14,427 nt of DNA from assembly GCA_028718265.1 (NCBI GenBank), contig JAQUMG010000021.1, forward strand, positions 1-14,427. The letters run 5' to 3'. Made by a program: the position numbers and the translations under genes. Origin of the DNA: Candidatus Omnitrophota bacterium (GTDB lineage Bacteria > Omnitrophota > Koll11 > JAHIPI01). Of the stretch, positions 1 to 6,761 are shown piece by piece. The first letter of the stretch is position 1. The number at the start of each line of letters is the position of its first letter. The notes beneath the pieces were generated by a model that saw only the letters and a list, made by a program, of their open reading frames with translations, did not search any database and was not told where the DNA came from.

Positions 1-1796
1 ACTTTGATGGATAGCGAGGCATCGCCGTTTGCTATAGCGGTATATTGCAGCTTTGTAAAAGCAGGATTTTCGATACCGGTATCAAAAATTTGTGATATAA
101 AATTTCCTTCGTTCATATAGCTTACTTCCACTTCTTCGACAGCGTATATACGTCGCTCTCCACTAATGCCTGTCGGCCAGTTGACTTCCCCGGCTGGTGA
201 CGAACCATCTCTTGCGTAACACATCGGATCATCGTTTGTGTTGGTGTCTTCCCAGTATACAAGCCCGGTTAAATCTTGCACATAGAAAGTAATGAGGTAG
301 CTATTTGCCTTGTCTAAAGATAGAGGATTGGCGGGAGTTTCGGTATCTTCCATTTGTATCCAATCCGACCATTCTGTAGTATTGGCAGATATTATCACAT
401 CGGACAGCCCGCCATCAAAAGTAATTGGCGTATATCGCATCTGGAGCGATCCGTCGTACGGATCATCGCCGGCTCCACCGCCTTGCTGTACTATGTAAGC
501 CGACTGTATTTTTAATTGCTGACTTTCATGCGCGCGAAATTTTACCCGCACCATCATTCCGTTGTATTGGAGATATTTATCGGATAAAATAACCCGATAA
601 GTTTTGTCAGCTATTGATTCGTCTCCTGCGGGTGATGTGGAACCGCCTTGCCTTGCCTGCTTATACGCGTCCCATGTCACATCGTAACCTTCGAGGCGCA
701 AAATATATTCTTCGCTTCCCGAGGTTTGATACTTATCCCCGTTTCTATTACTAAATTCAACTTTCGTCTTATTAGAGATACCGTCCAGAAACGTGGTTTC
801 ATACCACATATCATAATAAAAACGCAGCGTTAAATAATCATCAACAGCATTTGCTGCATAGTCCAAATAGTAATCATTGCTCCAGACTCCGAGGGGAGAG
901 GTGTGCATATTGACGACCGATAAAGTATCTCCCGATGAAGCGCTGATACCGGCTGAACCATCAGGATAGGTAACACTTGCATAATGTTCTCCTTCCTGGA
1001 TACCTCCGCATGGAGTAAATTTTAATGCATCGACTCCAAGCGCGTAACCGGAAGAAGCAATATTCTTATTGGTGACTTTGAATTTTATAGTGTGATAATC
1101 GGGAGTTAATATAATACTACCAAAATCTATCAGATCCTCAGTTTTTGTCGTTATGGGATTATAGCCGTCAAACTCTCTTAACTGCGGCGATACGTCAAGA
1201 GATACGGTTTTTGCCTTTAATAATGTTCTTGTGCTTTGCCAGCTTCCAAACTCTGCCACGGAGGCATCATTACCCGTGCCCAGAGTAACGACCTTGTCAA
1301 TTTGCTGCTGACGTTGTGCGGTAGTCAGCGAATTGTCGCGGGGGTAAAATAAAGTCCTGCGAAGCTCATACGTACTACCGTTTTGATATATGTGATATAT
1401 GATGGTTTGATCCCAAAATATTTTCGATACCCCTGTTGTAGGATCCAACGTGGACGAATCCGGCTCAATAAATCCGTCTCCGTTTTGAATGGCGCTGTAT
1501 CCTGTATTGCTTCGGCCGTCATCTAGTGCCAGCGGGAAGCTTACGGCGTTGTAAGTACCGTCGCCCGCGGTATGAAAAACTATCTTTCCCCCGTCGCTTA
1601 GCTGCATCTCTCTTTTTATTCTTTCAAGCGAAATCTGCAGATCCTGAAGCAGGCTGCTTTTAACGCGTTCGTTTACCCATGCCCCTTGCGTCATGAGCCA
1701 TAGCGCAAAAGCCGCACCTATGACAATAATAGATATGGAAGCGGCTACCAGCAATTCAGCCATCGTTATTCCGCGCTCGTTTATCCTTTTTTGCAT
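1..1796 (-). CDS. Large PilW/GspJ-like prepilin with long beta-rich passenger (partial, C-terminus missing)
   Basis: I translated this frame by hand from the ATG at 1796 to the window edge and found no stop, giving at least 598 codons. The N-terminus carries a class III prepilin signal: a short basic leader ending RINERG, then ITMAELLVAAS, with Glu at +5 after the predicted cleavage (residue 14), followed by a hydrophobic helix. About 560 residues after the helix are rich in Gly, Asp, Tyr and aromatic beta-strand patterns. Near the edge is a stretch with core SQIFDTGIENPAF, which resembles beta-sandwich repeats I associate with large exported proteins. The gene starts 11 nt after the previous prepilin, so it is co-transcribed. 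Minor pilins of the PilW/GspJ type usually have about 200-350 residues, so this one is oversized. It is probably a tip or adhesin-like minor pilin or pseudopilin. Prepilin identity is secure; the passenger function is unknown. Confidence 0.85.
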   Translation of the reverse strand, partial: MQKRINERGITMAELLVAASISIIVIGAAFALWLMTQGAWVNERVKSSLLQDLQISLERIKREMQLSDGGKIVFHTAGDGTYNAVSFPLALDDGRSNTGYSAIQNGDGFIEPDSSTLDPTTGVSKIFWDQTIIYHIYQNGSTYELRRTLFYPRDNSLTTAQRQQQIDKVVTLGTGNDASVAEFGSWQSTRTLLKAKTVSLDVSPQLREFDGYNPITTKTEDLIDFGSIILTPDYHTIKFKVTNKNIASSGYALGVDALKFTPCGGIQEGEHYASVTYPDGSAGISASSGDTLSVVNMHTSPLGVWSNDYYLDYAANAVDDYLTLRFYYDMWYETTFLDGISNKTKVEFSNRNGDKYQTSGSEEYILRLEGYDVTWDAYKQARQGGSTSPAGDESIADKTYRVILSDKYLQYNGMMVRVKFRAHESQQLKIQSAYIVQQGGGAGDDPYDGSLQMRYTPITFDGGLSDVIISANTTEWSDWIQMEDTETPANPLSLDKANSYLITFYVQDLTGLVYWEDTNTNDDPMCYARDGSSPAGEVNWPTGISGERRIYAVEEVEVSYMNEGNFISQIFDTGIENPAFTKLQYTAIANGDASLSIK

Positions 1797-1807
1797 AAAG
1801 CTCTCGC

Positions 1808-2230
1808 CTAAATGTAGGGTGAAATAAGAGAAGTGAGTGTTATGGTGGTAGTACTGACATCACCCAGCCGCTTATATTTTACCGTTACGGTTACCTTAGT
1901 AAGATTCGGTTTTCCCGCAAAGCTGGTGCTTATAGCAGTAGTTCTTGTAAAATCTCCATTTACGTCGGGCAGGCCGTTCCTGTCCACTGTCGTATCATTT
2001 TCCGTAGCCGTAGATAAGTAGCTGAACCCCTTATCTCTTCTTAATTCCCGGATTCTGTCCATCCTGCTTTTCGCGATATTTATCGCGACGTAATTATAAT
2101 CAATGGTTTCGCCGGCTTTGATATTTTCAAGTAGTAAACCCAGAAAACCGCCTATTACCAGGGTTATGAGCATTAAAGAAGTTATTACTTCAACAAGGGT
2201 CATACCGGTATTTTTTTTCGGATAATACAT
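1808..2230 (-). CDS. PilV/GspI-like minor prepilin
   Basis: This is a 140-residue protein with a short leader MYYPKKNTG, then MTLVEV with Glu at +5, followed by a roughly 20-residue hydrophobic helix. That is the type IV pilin/type II pseudopilin N-terminus, which PilD/GspO-type peptidase would cleave and methylate. A start at 2257 is also open but has no SD and overlaps the previous gene. The ATG at 2230 has GAGG six nt upstream and follows the previous stop by 13 nt, so I prefer it. The C-terminal part is beta-rich (YNYVAINIAKSRMDRIRELR, then alternating Thr/Val strands), as in GspI/PilV minor pilins. It lies between the small pilin and the large prepilin and is probably assembled with both. 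Confidence 0.85.
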   Translation of the reverse strand: MYYPKKNTGMTLVEVITSLMLITLVIGGFLGLLLENIKAGETIDYNYVAINIAKSRMDRIRELRRDKGFSYLSTATENDTTVDRNGLPDVNGDFTRTTAISTSFAGKPNLTKVTVTVKYKRLGDVSTTTITLTSLISPYI

Positions 2231-2243
2231 ATCTTGCCTCGCG

Positions 2244-2627
2244 CTACGGTAACACATGAGTAGCGGGTTGTATCTTGCATGCCGGGTTCGTCGCTATCGA
2301 ATTAATGTTATAGCTGGTGGAAAAAGTCTTGCTTGCGTCCACAGGGCACACAAGAGATGTTGTGCCGTCTTTTATATAAGGATCCAGCTGAACCGCAGTC
2401 GGCGTATCGGTATCTGCCGCACCGGTTTCCATAGCCCAGTGCTCCTTGGCAGCAACTATCCGCCTTAAGTTGGTTATGCACGCATCGCGATAGGTGTTAT
2501 TGCGCACTGTTATGAAATTTGGAATTGCTATGGCGCAGAGTATTCCTATGATAACCGCTACAATCATCATCTCCATCAGCGTGAAACCATAATTATTACG
2601 GTGTATCAGTCCTGAGATCTTCTTCAT
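2244..2627 (-). CDS. Small type IV pilin / pseudopilin (PilE/GspG-like)
   Basis: This is a 127-residue protein. The leader ends at Gly14, and the mature N-terminus is FTLMEMMIVAVIIGIL with Glu19 at +5, the classical pilin methylation and assembly helix. The soluble part has Cys50, Cys94 and Cys117; 94 and 117 are plausible disulfide partners. The region around DACITNLRRIVAAKEHWAME, a Thr-Pro-rich middle and the short THVLP tail recall the small pilins that are very common in Omnitrophota, Lentisphaerae and relatives. The start lies inside porB (32-nt overlap), but AAGGAGG precedes the ATG by 9 nt and the leader only makes sense from this Met. That SD sits in a small stem-loop (see the separate feature). 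It could be the major subunit or a GspG-type pseudopilin; the sequence does not decide. Confidence 0.9.
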   Translation of the reverse strand: MKKISGLIHRNNYGFTLMEMMIVAVIIGILCAIAIPNFITVRNNTYRDACITNLRRIVAAKEHWAMETGAADTDTPTAVQLDPYIKDGTTSLVCPVDASKTFSTSYNINSIATNPACKIQPATHVLP

Positions 2628-3501
2628 TGGAGGCGGCCTCCTTTTTTAAAAGTACCCCCCACTCCGCGTCTATACTTTTTTGTATTGTGTTCATCATGCC
2701 GTCGTCAAGGTGCTTAAATCTCCCTTGAAGAGTAAGGTATTCTCGGACGTCCTTCTTTTTAACCGGTTTTTTAACATTATAGCGCCCGTTTTCTATTTCG
2801 TAAAGCGGAAACACGCATGCTTCAAAAGAAAGTTTTGCCAATTTTATCGTTAACTGTGATGGAAATTTCCATCCGGCCGGGCATGGTGATATTATCTGAA
2901 TAAATTTTGGTCCCTTTATCATTTTTGCTTTTCTCAGCTTTGCTATGAAATCTTCCGGAAATGCTATGTTGGCGGTTGCCGTGTACGGGATTTTATGAGC
3001 GGCCATTATTTCCACCATATTCTTCTTTGGACCGGTTTTAAATTTTTTTACGGGTGTGGTTGTGGTCCATGCTCCGGGAGGAGTGGATGAGCTTCGCTGT
3101 ATGCCTGTATTCATATAGGCCTCATTGTCATAGCACACGTATATTATGTCCTCTCCCCTCTCCACGGCTCCTGATAGCGCCTGGATGCCTATGTCCATTG
3201 TCCCGCCATCCCCTGCCCATGCCAGTACCGATACATCCGATATTTCTTTTATATCCAATGCCGCTCTTATGCCTGATGCCGTAGATGCTGCCGTTTCAAA
3301 GGCGGTATGAAAAACCGGTACACCGGCCGACGAATACGGAAAAGGCCCGTCTATTACCGACCAGCAACATGCCGGAATTACGACTATTGTTTCTTTTCCC
3401 AATGCTTTCAAAGCGTATCGGAAAGCCAGCGTAGCGCCGCACCCCTGACAGGCGACATGGCCGGGCGACATTATCTCTGTTTCAGGAATGCTCAGTCTCA
3501 T
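2596..3501 (-). CDS. porB: Pyruvate:ferredoxin oxidoreductase, beta subunit (TPP-binding)
   Basis: This is the catalytic thiamine-pyrophosphate subunit of the heterotetrameric 2-oxoacid oxidoreductase (pyruvate + CoA + oxidised ferredoxin to acetyl-CoA + CO2 + reduced ferredoxin; reversible). The 301 residues show HVACQGCG (Cys18, Cys21), a CC pair at 45-46 and SPCPAGW (Cys207), which are the cluster-binding cysteines of this family. The TPP motif is GDGG at 97-100 with DNEAYMNTG at 125-133, followed by QRSSSTPPGAW. The ATG at 3501 overlaps the porA stop as ATGA, so it is preferred over a GTG six codons upstream. Full length and all key residues are present. The strong match to pyruvate-type PorB (GIQRSSSTPPGA) favours pyruvate over 2-oxoglutarate or branched-chain 2-oxoacids. 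The 3' end overlaps the pilin gene. Confidence 0.94.
   Translation of the reverse strand: MRLSIPETEIMSPGHVACQGCGATLAFRYALKALGKETIVVIPACCWSVIDGPFPYSSAGVPVFHTAFETAASTASGIRAALDIKEISDVSVLAWAGDGGTMDIGIQALSGAVERGEDIIYVCYDNEAYMNTGIQRSSSTPPGAWTTTTPVKKFKTGPKKNMVEIMAAHKIPYTATANIAFPEDFIAKLRKAKMIKGPKFIQIISPCPAGWKFPSQLTIKLAKLSFEACVFPLYEIENGRYNVKKPVKKKDVREYLTLQGRFKHLDDGMMNTIQKSIDAEWGVLLKKEAASNEEDLRTDTP
2629..2641 (-). promoter_or_regulatory. SD-sequestering hairpin before the pilin gene
   Basis: On the transcript, GGAGG (the core of the AAGGAGG SD) is followed by the loop CCG and then CCTCC, ending one nt before the pilin ATG. The stem is five GC-rich pairs and would hide the ribosome binding site. The hairpin lies in the last codons of porB, so a ribosome translating porB must unfold it, which would couple pilin synthesis to PorB translation. 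The pairing is visible in the sequence; the regulatory role is inference. The bases may simply serve the Ala-Ala-Ser codons of PorB. Confidence 0.5.
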
Positions 3502-4649
3502 ATCTTTGCCCCCACCCACACCATTTCGTTTTTATAAAGTCTCTTAGACATATCTTCGGCAATTTTGGTTATATCCTCACTGGTAACGTCTCTTCCGCCC
3601 AAACCGGCTATGAATCCGTAAATCGGAGGACGGGATTTTTCATTGTAAATGGCCGACTTAACTTCCTGAAAGAATATTCCTTCGTTCCCAAACGATATAT
3701 CCCTGTCGATAACTCCCGCTACTTTTACTTTTTTGATAATCTTCCTTAGCTCTTCCTTTGGAAACGGCCTGAATGTACGGATTCGCGCTAAGCCTATTTT
3801 TTTGTTCTTCTTTCTTAAGGTATCAACAACATCTTTTGCTGTTTGCGAGATAGCCCCGGCACTGATCAATAATTGCTCTGCCCCGCTTGTTTTATATTCT
3901 TCTATCAGGCCGTATTGCCTGCCGGTAATTTTGGCATATTCGTCACCCACCTCTTTTATTACATCCAGGCCGTTTATCATCGCGTCATGTATTTTATATC
4001 GCAATTCGTAGTACCATTCCGGACTTGTAAGCCCGCCAAAGGCATGCGGTTCTTTTGTGTCTAATTTATACTTAGGGTTGTATCGCGGCAAGAATTTATC
4101 TATATCTTCTTGCGCGGGAATGTCGACGGGTTCGCTTGTATGGGAATGATAAAAAGCGTCAAGGGATATCATCCCCGGCAAAGATATCTTTTCGCATATC
4201 TTAAATGCCTGAATAGTTGTATCGAGTATCTCTTGGTTATTTTCGCAATAAAATTGCAGCCATCCCGTATCCCGCTGAGCGAGGCTGTCGGTTTGTTCAC
4301 TCCATATATTCCATGGCGGGCCCAGCGTCCTGTTTACATTGGCCATTACTACGGGTAATCGCGCACCGGTTGCCCAATGGAGCATTTCGTGCATCAGGGC
4401 TAATCCCTGCGACGACGTAGCAGTAAAAGAACGGGCTCCGGTAGCCGATGCCCCTATGCAGGCAGCCATGGCAGAATGCTCCGATTCAACTTTAATGAAT
4501 TTGGCCCTTAATTCGCCTTCAGTCACCATTTCCGAAAGTTTTTCAACGATTTCTGTTTGAGGTGTAATAGGATATGCCGCTATTACCTCTACGCGTGCTA
4601 ATTTAGCGCCAAATGATACAGCATGATTACCTGTTATGACTTTTTTCAT
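3498..4649 (-). CDS. porA: Pyruvate:ferredoxin oxidoreductase, alpha subunit
   Basis: This 383-residue protein has the family's pyrimidine-binding transketolase domain first: YPITPQT at 26-32, then KVESEHSAMAACIGASATGAR and TATSSQGLALMHE. It continues with RTLGPPWNIWSEQTDSLAQRDTGW-type substrate-pocket sequence (conserved pieces NIWSEQTDS and GWLQFYCENNQE), which is characteristic of pyruvate-specific PorA. The C-terminal half is the CoA-side/transketolase C domain (AEQLLISAGAISQTAKDVVD, GVIDRDISFGNEG). Length is normal for the split-subunit form. It follows porD by 19 nt with no clear SD, and ends in an ATGA overlap with porB, so alpha and beta should be made in equal amounts. The enzyme is cytoplasmic and ferredoxin-linked, pointing to anaerobic acetyl-CoA metabolism. 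Confidence 0.95.
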   Translation of the reverse strand: MKKVITGNHAVSFGAKLARVEVIAAYPITPQTEIVEKLSEMVTEGELRAKFIKVESEHSAMAACIGASATGARSFTATSSQGLALMHEMLHWATGARLPVVMANVNRTLGPPWNIWSEQTDSLAQRDTGWLQFYCENNQEILDTTIQAFKICEKISLPGMISLDAFYHSHTSEPVDIPAQEDIDKFLPRYNPKYKLDTKEPHAFGGLTSPEWYYELRYKIHDAMINGLDVIKEVGDEYAKITGRQYGLIEEYKTSGAEQLLISAGAISQTAKDVVDTLRKKNKKIGLARIRTFRPFPKEELRKIIKKVKVAGVIDRDISFGNEGIFFQEVKSAIYNEKSRPPIYGFIAGLGGRDVTSEDITKIAEDMSKRLYKNEMVWVGAKI

Positions 4650-4668
4650 TTATTTACGACGAAGAATG

Positions 4669-4980
4669 CTACTTCTTCTCCTCTTCTATTTTGATGGCTC
4701 TGGCCGGACACTCCTCTATGCATATTGCGCAGCCTTTGCAATAGTCCAGATCTATAAACGGCTTTTCATCTTTTATTACTATCGCCACATCAGGGCAAAA
4801 TTTCCAGCATATCATGCAGGAGGTGCACTTTGAATAATCTATAACCGGCCTTATAGAACGCCATTTCCCTGTTTTGTTATAACGCGTATTAGCTAATGAC
4901 ATTGCGGATGGAGGAAGGTCAGAAGCTTTCCTGAATTTGATATGCTTCGCTTTTGCGGTTTTAGCTGATCGTGTTTTCAT
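4669..4980 (-). CDS. porD: Pyruvate:ferredoxin oxidoreductase, delta subunit (2x[4Fe-4S])
   Basis: This is a 103-residue ferredoxin-like subunit that passes electrons from the TPP site to external ferredoxin. Two full cluster motifs are present: Cys52, 55, 58 and 62 (KCTSCMICWKFCP) and Cys81, 84, 87 and 91 (YCKGCAICIEECP), each CxxCxxCxxxCP. About 45 residues precede the first motif, including KASDLPPSAMSLANT and GKWRSIRPVID, typical of PorD N-termini. The frame is open further upstream, but those residues have no family character and would overlap porG by more than 130 nt. The ATG at 4980 gives a 20-nt overlap with porG and a normal length. The order gamma-delta-alpha-beta is the usual arrangement of split POR operons. 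Confidence 0.92.
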   Translation of the reverse strand: MKTRSAKTAKAKHIKFRKASDLPPSAMSLANTRYNKTGKWRSIRPVIDYSKCTSCMICWKFCPDVAIVIKDEKPFIDLDYCKGCAICIEECPARAIKIEEEKK

Positions 4981-5509
4981 ACGCTTCTTTCGCTGCATCG
5001 ATATTGTCTTTGGTTTTGGTTGATACATTTTCTTTAATAGATTCCAATAGCGCAGATATTCCGACTTCGTTTGTAAATTTGGAGAAAGTACCAAGTATCG
5101 CTGTATTGACTATCGGCGCGCTTTCAGAGCCAAGTTTATGCTTGATAGCTATCTTTGCGGCGTCAAATACGCAGGCATTAAAGTTTTTTCCGAACTTAAA
5201 GCTGGTTTTGGGTGACCTGGTATTTATTATGATGCCACCGCCCTTTTTTAACCCTTTTGTTATATCGATGCTTTCAATGAGAGTGGGATCCAGGATTATA
5301 ACGTAATCCGGTTCATTGATAGGGGTTCTCTTTCTGATGGTAGTATCGCTTATTCGGGTATACGCCGCTACCGGTGCCCCCCTGCGCTCGACGCCAAAAA
5401 ATGGAAACGATTGGACATACCTGCCTTCTTTAAAGGCTGCTATCGCTAGTAATCTTGAAGCCACTACTGCGCCCTGTCCTCCTCTTCCGTAAATTATGAT
5501 CTCTTTCAT
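4961..5509 (-). CDS. porG: Pyruvate:ferredoxin oxidoreductase, gamma subunit
   Basis: This 182-residue protein is the gamma domain of the 2-oxoacid:acceptor oxidoreductase. It begins with the glycine-rich GRGGQGAV at 8-15 followed by SRLLAIAAFKEGRYVQSFP. The family motif FFGVERRGAPVAAYTR follows, then EPDYVIILDPTL and GGGIIINTRS strands. Length fits the family (about 175-190). The ATG at 5509 sits 16 nt after the TPR gene stop, with only a weak purine-rich SD. It is the first of the four consecutive POR subunits and overlaps porD. Nothing is missing, so the complex is expected to be functional. Confidence 0.93.
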   Translation of the reverse strand: MKEIIIYGRGGQGAVVASRLLAIAAFKEGRYVQSFPFFGVERRGAPVAAYTRISDTTIRKRTPINEPDYVIILDPTLIESIDITKGLKKGGGIIINTRSPKTSFKFGKNFNACVFDAAKIAIKHKLGSESAPIVNTAILGTFSKFTNEVGISALLESIKENVSTKTKDNIDAAKEAYENTIS

Positions 5510-5525
5510 TTCTTTTGTTTGCTTT

Positions 5526-6185
5526 CTATTCCGCGGGCGTTGTCAATAACTTGTTTATTTCATAAAGCTTGTTTAAAACTTCGATATCATCAGGAACGAT
5601 CTTTATTATTTTTTCATATGTTACCTTAGCTTTTCCCAGCTCCTCGTTCGTTATATAGGCATCTCCGCACAGCTTATAATATTCCACCATTTTTCTCTTG
5701 TATTCTGCCGGAAGCGGTTCAAGTGCGGATAGCTTATCGCACTCGGCTATTATATCGTCCCATCTTTGCTCATTCCTTAAATTTTCAATGTTGCTGATTA
5801 TGTTTTTTATATCATTCCCGGCGCCGCTTTTTTTAGACATGGCAGATATATTTTCAAGATATTTTTTGCTCTCGGTTACGAAACTGCTTTGCGGATACTG
5901 CGTTATCAGCCGCTCAAAGCTGTCTTTCGCATTAAAATAGTCCCTGTGTTCGTAATAAAACTCGGCTATTTTAAAAAGCGCCTCATCCGCCCATTTGCTG
6001 CGCGGGTAGTTTCGGGTGATGGTAAAATATTTAAAGACGGCAAAGTCTCTTTTCCCTTCCTCTTCCAGTTCCAGCCCTTCTTTATATAACACATCAGCCT
6101 GGTCCGCTCGTATAATGAGAGGAGTCATCGCGATGGCTACAAGTATAGAATAAGATAAAGCTAGTCTTAATTTATTGCGTATCAT
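5526..6185 (-). CDS. Secreted TPR-repeat protein (BamD/YbgF-like)
   Basis: This 219-residue protein begins with a basic N-terminus and a hydrophobic segment (LALSYSILVAIAMTPLII) that looks like a signal peptide, giving a periplasmic product; I see no lipobox cysteine. The mature part has helical repeat pairs spaced like TPRs: ADVLYKEGLELEEEGKRDFA, then WADEALFKIAEFYYEHRDYF with FERLITQYPQSSFV. These resemble the outer-membrane-assembly/YbgF type of TPR, where the ...YPxS... pattern is common. A last repeat lies near the C-terminus (YYKLCGDAYITNEELGKAK). The start overlaps the upstream phospholipase-D-like gene by 14 nt, implying coupling, and porG follows after 16 nt. Probably a scaffold for envelope proteins; the partner is unknown. 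Confidence 0.75.
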   Translation of the reverse strand: MIRNKLRLALSYSILVAIAMTPLIIRADQADVLYKEGLELEEEGKRDFAVFKYFTITRNYPRSKWADEALFKIAEFYYEHRDYFNAKDSFERLITQYPQSSFVTESKKYLENISAMSKKSGAGNDIKNIISNIENLRNEQRWDDIIAECDKLSALEPLPAEYKRKMVEYYKLCGDAYITNEELGKAKVTYEKIIKIVPDDIEVLNKLYEINKLLTTPAE

Positions 6186-6747
6186 TATTACCGGGATTAG
6201 ATACTTTTGTTAGATGGTTTTTATCCGTATAATACGCTACATCGGGATACGTTCCCTGCCAATATTTGTCAAATTGTCTTCTGTATATATTTGCAATCTT
6301 ATCAGATTCGATAATAATTACATTTTCGTCGTTCTTCAGATCGGCGCTGACAGTCCAGTTATAAGAACCGCTGACAACAGTCTTGCCGTCAATTACGCAA
6401 AACTTGTTATGCATCAATCCGTCGCCCTTCTCCGTTTTTACAAGAACGCCGTTTTTTTTCAGGAAATCGGCCTTAGAGTAGTACTCTTCGGCATTTTCAC
6501 CGTCTAGAAACACTCTTACTGTTACGCCGCGCCGCGCAGCCGATGCCAGGGCATTAGAAAGCGTTCTGGAGGTTAGCTGATACATGGCGAGTTCTATTGA
6601 TTTTTCCGCCGAGTTTAGCCTTTCTAGTATCTCTCTTCCGCATTCGTCTTGCGGCGAAAATAGAACTTTTAGCCCGCTATCATCGGCATAAGGAGAGGAA
6701 GCGAAAAAAGTTATTAGGAGAATTGCCGTTAAGAAGGAACATCGCAT
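6172..6747 (-). CDS. Secreted phospholipase D-family protein, single HKD (Nuc-like)
   Basis: This 191-residue protein has a hydrophobic signal peptide (about residues 1-21, ending SSPYA). The PLD-superfamily catalytic motif is complete once: His113-x-Lys115-x4-Asp120, then GSYN at 127-130 and Glu141. One HKD per chain and the small size match Nuc-type endonucleases, which act as dimers, each chain giving one half of the active site. The substrate could be DNA/RNA or a phospholipid headgroup; the Nuc-like size favours nuclease, but this is inference. AGGAGA lies 10 nt before the ATG, 14 nt after the ParA-CBM48 stop, and the 3' end overlaps the TPR gene. Export places it in the periplasm or outside, so it is not a cytoplasmic repair nuclease. 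Confidence 0.85.
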   Translation of the reverse strand: MRCSFLTAILLITFFASSPYADDSGLKVLFSPQDECGREILERLNSAEKSIELAMYQLTSRTLSNALASAARRGVTVRVFLDGENAEEYYSKADFLKKNGVLVKTEKGDGLMHNKFCVIDGKTVVSGSYNWTVSADLKNDENVIIIESDKIANIYRRQFDKYWQGTYPDVAYYTDKNHLTKVSNPGNNDTQ

Positions 6748-6761
6748 ATTAGGCGTTTCTC

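Noticed and set aside
310..833. Plus-strand open frames over the large prepilin gene
   Set aside because: The minus strand is continuously open from 1796 to the edge with a clear prepilin N-terminus. The plus-strand frames are short and have no support.
3054..4358. Plus-strand open frames over porA and porB
   Set aside because: They are antisense shadows of strongly conserved POR genes and lack recognisable domains, SD sites or promoters.
4661..4678. GAAGAA-N6-TTCTTC inverted repeat between porD and porA
   Set aside because: The stem is weak and A/T-rich, partly made from the Glu/Lys codons at the porD end, and has no U-run. It is not convincing as a terminator or regulator.
4981..5094. Longer reading of porD
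   Set aside because: The extra residues have no ferredoxin-family similarity and would overlap porG by more than 130 nt. The start at 4980 gives the normal length.
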